Part shown: positions 57,070 through 64,000 of the stretch, one piece after another
Layout of the letters: each line of letters opens with the position of its first letter
Position numbering within the stretch: the first letter of the stretch is position 1
Assembly (NCBI RefSeq): GCF_001499965.1
Contig: NZ_LQIT01000056.1
Span: 1 to 64,000, forward strand
Reading direction: 5' to 3'
Origin: Mycobacterium sp. GA-2829
GTDB taxonomy: Bacteria; Actinomycetota; Actinomycetes; Mycobacteriales; Mycobacteriaceae
DNA length: 64,000 nucleotides
Made by a program: the position numbers and the translations under genes
Notes under the pieces: model-generated
What the model was told of the DNA's origin: nothing
Databases searched by the model: none
Seen by the model: the letters and a program-made list of their open reading frames with translations, nothing else

Positions 57070-57906
57070 TCAGGTCGACAGGCTGACGCACACCCCGACC
57101 GCGCCCGCGCCGAGATGGATCGCCAGCACCGGCCCCATGTCGGCAACGGTGAGCGTCTCGATCTGCGGCAGCCGTTCGGTGAGCGCCGCCCCGATCGCGT
57201 CGGCGGCGTCGTGGTTGTCGACGTGGTGCACAGCGATGGCCGCGCGACGGTCGCCGACGACATCGGCCACCTGATCCACCAGCGCGGCGTGCGCCTTCGA
57301 CGCGGTCCGGATGCGTTGCGCGAGTTCGAGTCTGCCGTCGACGTCGATGCGCAGGAGCGGTTTCAGTGCCAGCGCCGTGCCCAGCCAGGACGACGTCGCG
57401 CCGATCCGGCCGCTGCGCCGCAAATTGTCCAGCCTGTGCACCACGATGAACGCCGAACCGCGCGGCACCGTCGCACGCGCGGCCGCCTCCACCGCGTCGA
57501 GGTCCGCGCCGGTGCCCGCGCACCGCGCCGCCGCCAGTGCGACGAATCCGACACCCATCGCCGCCGACCGCGAGTTGATCACGCGTACAGCCGATCCGAA
57601 CTCGCGCGCCGCGGTCACCGCCGAGCTGAAGGTGCTCGACAGCGCCGCCGACAGATGGACCGCGACGATCCCGTCGCCCTCGCTGTCGGCGAGCGCGCGC
57701 CGGTAGACCTTGGCGAGTTCCCCCGGCGCGGCACCGGCGGTCGTGACGTGGGCACGCTCGTGGATGTCGTTGGGGATCGTGTCGACCCCGTCGCGCAGAT
57801 CGTTCTCATCGACCAGCACGTGCAGCGGCACCTGCCGGATGTTCCAGCGCGCCAACTCCTCGGCGGGCAGCCGGCAGGAGGCGTCGGTCACCACCACCAC
57901 GGCCAT
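57070..57906 (-). CDS. DegV family fatty-acid-binding protein
   Basis: A 278-residue DegV protein corresponding to Rv2417c: VVVVTDASCRLPAEELARWNIRQVPLHVLVDE, VHLSAALSSTFSSAVTAA and SAFIVVHRLDNLRRSGRIGATSSWLGTALALKPLLRIDVDGRLELAQRIRTASKA. The fold (FakB-like) binds a fatty acid for phosphorylation by FakA-type kinases. Followed 2 bp later by octT on the same strand upstream. Confidence 0.93.
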   Translation of the reverse strand: MAVVVVTDASCRLPAEELARWNIRQVPLHVLVDENDLRDGVDTIPNDIHERAHVTTAGAAPGELAKVYRRALADSEGDGIVAVHLSAALSSTFSSAVTAAREFGSAVRVINSRSAAMGVGFVALAAARCAGTGADLDAVEAAARATVPRGSAFIVVHRLDNLRRSGRIGATSSWLGTALALKPLLRIDVDGRLELAQRIRTASKAHAALVDQVADVVGDRRAAIAVHHVDNHDAADAIGAALTERLPQIETLTVADMGPVLAIHLGAGAVGVCVSLST

Positions 57907-57908
57907 GG

Positions 57909-58643
57909 TCAGCTATCCGGGAGGTCCTGTGGCACACCGGCTTCGGTGAGCGCCTTGAGCATGAGGTCCGCGACGGCCTGATGCGCCTCGAAGTTCCAGT
58001 GAATGCCGTCGGGGTTTCCGCGGCCACCGAGCACCTCGTCGGCGACGGCGGCCTCGAGGTCGACCAGCGGGACGCCGTGTTCGGACGCCCATTCGGTGAT
58101 CGCCCGCACGGTGCCCGCCCTGCCGTGGTGGGCCTTGCCGTAGGTCTCGGCGATGTGCACCGACGGCAACGACGCGACGATCGGGATGCCCGGACGGTTG
58201 AAGTCGATCGCCCCGCGGGTCATCTCGAGGTACTCGGCACTCAGATGCGGGGGTAGCGCCGGCCGTGCGACCGGGGACAGCCGCGGCTGCACCCAGCCGT
58301 ATCCGTCGCGCACCCACCGCCGCAGCCACGGCGGCCGCACGTAGCGGATCAGTTCGCGCAGCGCGGTCGGCAACGGCGACGGCAGCGAATCCATCCCGCC
58401 GGTGGCGAAGACCACCGCACCGGCGCGCGGCAGCGCCGCCCATGCCCGCGGATCCTGGGTGGCCGCCCACCACACATCGCGGCACGTCCAGCCGATGCGC
58501 CCGATCAGCTCCAGATCCCAGCCGAGTTGTGTGGCAACGAGATTCGGCCAGATCCGGGGATCGTTTGAGGGCAGTCCGCCGGTCGGGCCGTAGTAGGCCA
58601 GCGAATCGGCGAAGACCAGCAGCGTCCGCCTAGAGGACGTCAT
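57909..58643 (-). CDS. octT: diglucosylglycerate octanoyltransferase (SGNH fold)
   Basis: A 244-residue SGNH-hydrolase-fold protein in the position of Rv2418c (OctT). Block I is LLVFADSLAYYGPTGGLP (Ser nucleophile in ADS), with the C-terminal Asp-His in NPDGIHWNFEAHQAVADL. OctT adds octanoate to diglucosylglycerate in methylglucose lipopolysaccharide synthesis, matching its neighbour gpgP. It overlaps gpgP by 14 bp. Confidence 0.88.
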   Translation of the reverse strand: MTSSRRTLLVFADSLAYYGPTGGLPSNDPRIWPNLVATQLGWDLELIGRIGWTCRDVWWAATQDPRAWAALPRAGAVVFATGGMDSLPSPLPTALRELIRYVRPPWLRRWVRDGYGWVQPRLSPVARPALPPHLSAEYLEMTRGAIDFNRPGIPIVASLPSVHIAETYGKAHHGRAGTVRAITEWASEHGVPLVDLEAAVADEVLGGRGNPDGIHWNFEAHQAVADLMLKALTEAGVPQDLPDS

Positions 58644-59310
58644 GGCCGACCTGCGCGGACGCGTTCCACACGTCGAGCCGCCAGCGGATGTCGTCGAGTC
58701 CGGCGTCGGGCTGCGAATGTCCCGACAGCTGCACCCAGCTCGCGTTGCCCATCCCGCCGAGCACCGGCCAGTTGTCCACCGGCAAGCCCAGCAGATCCGC
58801 GGTCAGCGCGGCGATGAGACCGCCATGCGCGACCAGCACGATCGGCCGGTCCGGTTCCAGACCGTCGGCGTCCGAACCCCAATCGCCCTGTCCGGCAACG
58901 AGTTCAGCGACCAACGGTCGGCTGCGGGCGGCCACGTCGACGCGGCTCTCGCCTCCGTGCGGCGCCCACCGCGCATCGTCGCGCCAGGCCAACCGAGCCC
59001 CGGGGGCGACCTCGTCGACCTCGAGGTGGGTCATCCCCTGCCAGTCACCCAGATGCGTCTCGCGCAGGCGGGTGTCGACCGACACCGGCAACCCCGCGCG
59101 CTCGCCCAGTGCGACGGCGGTGTCCAGCGCACGCCGCAGATCCGAGGACACGATGAGCAGCGGCTGCCGTTTGGCCAGGGCCTCGGCCGCGACGACGGCC
59201 TGCTCCCGGCCGAGTTCGGACAGTTCGGTGTCGAGCTGGCCTTGCATCCGCCGGCCCGCGTTGAACTCGGTCTGCCCGTGCCGGAGCAGCACCAGCCGCC
59301 GCACCCTCAC
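58630..59310 (-). CDS. gpgP: glucosyl-3-phosphoglycerate phosphatase
   Basis: A 226-residue histidine phosphatase corresponding to Rv2419c. The catalytic RHG is in LVLLRHGQTEFNAGRRMQGQLDTELSELG, with the second His in VLVAHGGLIAAL. It dephosphorylates glucosyl-3-phosphoglycerate in methylglucose lipopolysaccharide synthesis. The GTG at 59310 overlaps the rsfS stop (GTGA). Confidence 0.92.
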   Translation of the reverse strand: MRVRRLVLLRHGQTEFNAGRRMQGQLDTELSELGREQAVVAAEALAKRQPLLIVSSDLRRALDTAVALGERAGLPVSVDTRLRETHLGDWQGMTHLEVDEVAPGARLAWRDDARWAPHGGESRVDVAARSRPLVAELVAGQGDWGSDADGLEPDRPIVLVAHGGLIAALTADLLGLPVDNWPVLGGMGNASWVQLSGHSQPDAGLDDIRWRLDVWNASAQVGHDVL

Positions 59311-59672
59311 GGGGCGTCCAGTTCCACCGGTACCGTCGGGCAGTCCCGCCACAGCCGGTCCAGTGCGTAGAAGTTGCGCTCGTCGGTGTGCTGGATGTGG
59401 ACCACGATGTCGACGTAGTCGAGCAGCGTCCAGCGGCCCTCGCGGGTGCCCTCCCGGCGGGCCGGTTTGTGGCCGGCCAGCCGCATCTTCTCCTCCACCT
59501 CGTCGACGATCGCGTTGACCTGGCGTTCGTTGCTCGCCGAGGCGATCACGAAGCAGTCGGTGATGACGAGCTGGCCGGAGACGTCGATGACCACGACGTC
59601 GTCGGCGAGTTTGGCCGACGCCGCGCGTGCGGCCACGGTCGCCATCTGGATGGCTTCGTCGGTGGCGGTCAT
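59307..59672 (-). CDS. rsfS: ribosome silencing factor RsfS
   Basis: A 121-residue RsfS/YbeB protein corresponding to Rv2420c: ADDVVVIDVSGQLVITDCFVIASASNERQVNAIVDEVEEKM and EGRWTLLDYVDIVVHIQHTDERNFYALDRLWRDC. It binds uL14 and keeps 50S subunits from joining. The order nadD-rsfS-gpgP-octT-degV forms one minus-strand operon. Confidence 0.95.
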   Translation of the reverse strand: MTATDEAIQMATVAARAASAKLADDVVVIDVSGQLVITDCFVIASASNERQVNAIVDEVEEKMRLAGHKPARREGTREGRWTLLDYVDIVVHIQHTDERNFYALDRLWRDCPTVPVELDAP

Positions 59673-59682
59673 GGGGATGTCC

Positions 59683-60303
59683 TCAGCTTTCGAACGGTAG
59701 GTAGAGCCGGCGTTTGGTGACGTACTGCACGACCCCGTCGGGCACCAGGTACCAGATCGGCCGGGCCTCGGATGCGCGCTTGCGGCAGTCGCTCGACGAG
59801 ATCGCCAGTGCCGGCACCTCTACCAACGACAGCGCATCGTCGGGGAGTTCCCGCAGCGCGGCCGAGATGTGGCTGCCGTCGAGCTCGTAGCCCGGTCGGC
59901 TGACCCCGACGAACCGGGCGACGGAGAACATGTCCTCCCAGTTCTGCCACGACAGGATCGAGCCCAGCGCGTCGGCGCCGGTGATGAAGTAGAGGTCGGC
60001 GTCGGGATTGGCCGCGTGCAGATCCTGCAGCGTGTCCTTGGTGTAGGTCGGGCCGCCGCGGTCGATGTCGACCCGGCTGACCGAGAACCGGGGGTTGGAC
60101 GCGGTGGCGATCACCGTCATCAGGTACCGGTCCTCGGGTGCGGTGACCCGGCGGTCATGCTTCTGCCAGGGCTGGCCGGTCGGCACGAACACGACCTCGT
60201 CGAGCTCGAACAGATCTGCCACCTCACTGGCGGCAACCAGGTGCCCGTGGTGAATGGGATCGAACGTCCCGCCCATCACGCCCAGCCTGCGTCGCGGTTG
60301 CAC
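59683..60303 (-). CDS. nadD: nicotinate-nucleotide adenylyltransferase
   Basis: A 206-residue nucleotidyltransferase corresponding to Rv2421c. The ATP-binding GGTFDPIHHGHLVAASEV and the C-terminal ISSSDCRKRASEARPIWYLVPDGVVQYV motif are typical. It makes nicotinic acid adenine dinucleotide in NAD synthesis. GTG start; 10 bp upstream of rsfS. Confidence 0.96.
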   Translation of the reverse strand: MQPRRRLGVMGGTFDPIHHGHLVAASEVADLFELDEVVFVPTGQPWQKHDRRVTAPEDRYLMTVIATASNPRFSVSRVDIDRGGPTYTKDTLQDLHAANPDADLYFITGADALGSILSWQNWEDMFSVARFVGVSRPGYELDGSHISAALRELPDDALSLVEVPALAISSSDCRKRASEARPIWYLVPDGVVQYVTKRRLYLPFES

Positions 60304-60334
60304 GAACAGCGAGCTTACGGCAGCGCGGCGCCGG

Positions 60335-61090
60335 TCAGACCGGTGTGCGGTCGACCGTGAGCACCTCGGAGACCTCGAAGGCAGCGCGGTCGGCGCGGTA
60401 GACGTCGCGCGCGTATTCCACGCAGCGGCCGGTCTCGTCCTCGGTGGTGCGGGTCAGCAGCGTGCCCGCCGACCCGGCCCGCACCGCGAGCTGCGAGCTC
60501 GAGGCGTCGTCGAGCACGATCGACTCGAGTACCGCCGTCGAACGCGCCAGCCGGATCCCGTAGCGGTCGCGCAACACCGCCCACAGCGACCCCTCCTCCG
60601 GGGTGTCGAGAATCCCCGGGGTGAGGTCGGCGGGCAGGAACGTCGTCTCGAGTGCGACGGGGGCGTCGTCGACACTGCGCAGCCGGTGGAAGACGTGCAC
60701 CGCGGCCCCGTCGGCCAACCCGAGCGCGAGCTGCACCGCCGGCGTGGGGTGCTGACGTTCGGCCCACAGCAGGCGGGCGGCGGGGCGGCGCCCGAGCCGG
60801 GACACCTCCTCGGAGAAGCTGCCGATGTGGAACCGCACCCGGGGTTCGGCGACGAACGTGCCGCGCGGCGGTTTGCGGTAGACCACACCCTCGCTCTCGA
60901 GCAGGGACAGCGCCTGACGGGCGGTCATCCGGCTGACGCTGTGCTGCTCGGCGAGTTCGCGCTCCGAGGGCAGCAGCGTGTGCGGTCCGAGCTGTTCGGT
61001 GGCGATCCGGTCGCGTACCTCCGCCGCGATCGCCAGGTAGCGCGGCTGGTCGCCGCCCTGCGACGGAGCTCTCCTCGCGGCGGCAGGCAT
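60335..61090 (-). CDS. GntR/HutC-family transcriptional regulator (UTRA domain)
   Basis: A 251-residue regulator: winged HTH at about 17-80 (RYLAIAAEVRDRIATEQLGPHTLLPSERELAEQHSVSRMTARQALSLLESEGVVYRKPPRGTFVA), then a UTRA ligand domain (about 95-245). HutC-type proteins sense sugars, sugar phosphates or amino-acid derivatives. It is divergent from the APC permease and its dyad operator lies before that gene, so it probably represses permease and kinase. Confidence 0.9.
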   Translation of the reverse strand: MPAAARRAPSQGGDQPRYLAIAAEVRDRIATEQLGPHTLLPSERELAEQHSVSRMTARQALSLLESEGVVYRKPPRGTFVAEPRVRFHIGSFSEEVSRLGRRPAARLLWAERQHPTPAVQLALGLADGAAVHVFHRLRSVDDAPVALETTFLPADLTPGILDTPEEGSLWAVLRDRYGIRLARSTAVLESIVLDDASSSQLAVRAGSAGTLLTRTTEDETGRCVEYARDVYRADRAAFEVSEVLTVDRTPV

Positions 61091-61192
61091 GGGAGAAGCG
61101 TAGCGCCCGTGGTCCCGGCCACGCCGGTGTGAAGGTTCGGTTACCTGGGTTGACGATGACGTGTGTCACATTCATACTTCGGTTCAACCACA

Positions 61193-61204
61193 TGGTCTAT
61201 ACCA
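61193..61204. promoter_or_regulatory. HutC/DasR-like operator
   Basis: TGGTCTATACCA is a near-perfect dyad resembling the core of the DasR site ACTGGTCTAGACCACT. It ends 12 bp before the permease ATG, overlapping the region of its ribosome-binding site and transcription start, so binding would repress. Confidence 0.6.
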
Positions 61205-61216
61205 ACTGGAGGAGCT

Positions 61217-62715
61217 ATGTCCGGCACGGTCCCCTCCGGCGGTGACGCCGCCGACCTTGCGCAGTTCGGCTACGCACAATCCCTGGAGCGCCGCACCGGC
61301 CGCTTCGCATCGTTCGCGGTCGCGTTCGCGTTCGTCTCGATCGCGACCGGCATCTTCACCACCTACGGATCGGTGCTGAACTCCTCGGGTCCCGTCGGCA
61401 TCTGGACGTGGCCGATCGCGGTCGTCGGCCAGTTGGCCGTCGCGTTCGTCCTCGGCGCGCTGGCCTCCCGGATCCCGGTGACCGGGTACCACTACCAGTG
61501 GATGTCGCGGCTGGCGAACCCGATCCTGGGGTGGATCATCGGCTGGATCTCGTTCACGTTCCTGGCCATCGTGGTGTGCGCGGTCGACTACACCATCGCC
61601 TCGACGATCCTGCCGGTCCTGCTGCACTACGAGAGCACGGCGACGATCGCGTGGCTGATCACCGCCGCGGTGCTGGTGCTGCAGTTCCTGCTCGTGGCGC
61701 TGTCGACGCCGTGGGCGGAACGGGTGAACAACAGCTTCGTCACGCTGGAACTGATCGGCATGGTCGCGCTGACGGTGCTGCTCCTGGTGGTCGCCGCGAT
61801 CCGCGGCGACATGGACTTCGGCAATTTGTTCAGCAAGGGCGCCGTCCCGGCCGAAGGGTTCTGGAGCTTCGGCGACTGGACCTCGGCGGGCCCGTGGATG
61901 CTCGGCTTCCTGCTCGGCGCGTTCACCATCGTCGGTTTCGAGTCGGCCGCCAACCTCGCCGAGGAGACCCACGATCCCGAGCGGGTGGTGCCGCGCGCGA
62001 TGTGCCAGGCGGTCCTCGCCTCCGGCGTGCTGGGGTTCCTGTTCATCGTCGCGGTCACACTGGCCGCCGGTGACCCGATCGCATTGGCCGAGTCCGGCAC
62101 GCCGATCGCCGACGTCATCGAGAACACCCTCGGATCGGTGGTGGCCACACTGCTGCTGCTGATGGTGGTACTCGCGATCTTCGCGTGCGGTCTGGTCATC
62201 ATGATCACCGGCGTGCGGCTCACCTGGGCGATGTCGCGGGACAGGCGGTTCCCCGGCTGGCAGCTGTGGGGTCAGGTGTCGCCGAAGTTCCACACCCCGC
62301 TGAAGGCCGCGGTGCTCTACTTCGTCGTCGCACAACTGATCCTCGCGGTTTTCCAGCGTTCGGAGACCGCGCTTTTCACGCTGTTCGGGGCGGCCACGCT
62401 GCTGCCCGCGGTGATGTACGCCTCCACCGTCGTGCTCTACCTGCTCAAGCGGAAGTCGTTGCCGGTCAACGGGAAATTCGACCTGGGAGCGTGGGAGATA
62501 CCAGTGGTGGCGGTCGCGGTGGTCTGGTTGGTCTTCGAGTTGGCGCTGTTCCGCGACTCGAGTTTCAAGGAGGCGTGGACATACGTCATCGTCATGGTCG
62601 TGATCGGTGCGGTGTACCTGGGCTACCTGTTGGCGACCCGTGGGCGGCACGGGCTGTCGATGCCCGACATGCACTCGATCGACGCCGAACTCGACCGTGA
62701 GGCCGCGAAGGACTG

Positions 62716-62716
<1 letters not shown>
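61217..62716 (+). CDS. APC-superfamily amino acid/amine permease
   Basis: A 499-residue membrane transporter with about twelve hydrophobic segments. The family motif near TM1 is RRTGRFASFAVAFAFVSIATGIFTTYGSVLNSSGP, and TM6-7 contain FTIVGFESAANLAEETHDPERVVPRAM. The start MSGTVPSGGD has GGAGGAG upstream. Substrate could be an amino acid, amine or amino alcohol. Its TGA overlaps the kinase ATG (TGATG), so the two are translated together. Confidence 0.9.

Positions 62717-64000
<1,284 letters not shown>

Overview
The window is high-GC actinobacterial DNA from a mycobacterium, most likely a rapid grower (Mycolicibacterium type). Three things point to this: the gene order from hemW to nadD follows the Mycobacterium tuberculosis order Rv2388c-Rv2421c (hemW, sirA-cysH-che1, cysA-W-T-subI, GH15 trehalase, lppR, lepA, CBS protein, rnz, transglutaminase/alpha-E/ATP-grasp, rpsT, holA, comEC/comEA, degV, octT, gpgP, rsfS, nadD); there are many GTG starts, 4-bp GTGA/ATGA overlaps and leaderless starts; and there are mycothiol- and deazaflavin-type enzymes. 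I saw no rRNA, tRNA, CRISPR array or complete insertion sequence.

Layout. (1) 0.1-0.8 kb: a methyltransferase behind a MerR-type promoter. (2) 0.8-8.5 kb: eight minus-strand genes, mostly overlapping, for a CoA-linked catabolic pathway (cupin dioxygenase of the homogentisate dioxygenase type, alpha/beta hydrolase, CoA-transferase, HMG-CoA lyase, TetR regulator, acyl-CoA dehydrogenase, phosphotransferase, small helical protein). A divergent SRPBCC gene and a TetR-like operator lie at the head. (3) 9.1-12.6 kb: deazaflavin reductase, flavin monooxygenase, and a 13E12-type DUF222/HNH gene with an SOS-box-like site. (4) 12.8-17.9 kb: a 1,703-residue KS-AT-DH-KR-ACP polyketide synthase resembling 6-methylsalicylate synthase, with an iron-box-like sequence just inside its coding start. 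(5) 17.9-20.6 kb: hemW and an aldehyde dehydrogenase. (6) 20.7-30.7 kb: sulfur assimilation (sirA-cysH-che1 and the sulfate transporter subI-cysT-cysW-cysA), with two CNNM/CorC membrane proteins between. Each sulfur operon starts with a leaderless short ORF ending in clustered cysteine codons, the layout of the mycobacterial cysteine-responsive attenuators. (7) 30.7-45.6 kb: small membrane proteins, trehalase, ANTAR protein, an organosulfur-looking set (MddA-like, MetE-like, SfnB-like, LysR, SsuD-like), LppR-like lipoproteins, lepA, a PemK-like protein, an unlisted 51-residue double-CxxC protein and two paralogous small membrane proteins. (8) 45.6-60.3 kb: mostly conserved housekeeping genes. 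A 2.5-kb accessory insert sits where eis would be expected, and its regulator operon is bracketed by two copies of a 61-bp palindromic element. (9) 60.3-64 kb: GntR regulator, APC permease and an FGGY kinase cut by the right edge.

How it fits together. SubI-CysTWA imports sulfate; CysH and SirA reduce APS and sulfite; Che1 probably supplies iron for SirA's siroheme. Neighbouring organosulfur enzymes may feed or drain the same pool. The polycysteine leaders would tie both reductive sulfur operons to cysteine supply. The most interesting non-coding signals are those leaders with their SD-sequestering pairings, the iron box in the PKS gene, the family of ~60-bp palindromes, and a perfect CRP site between the CBS gene and rnz.
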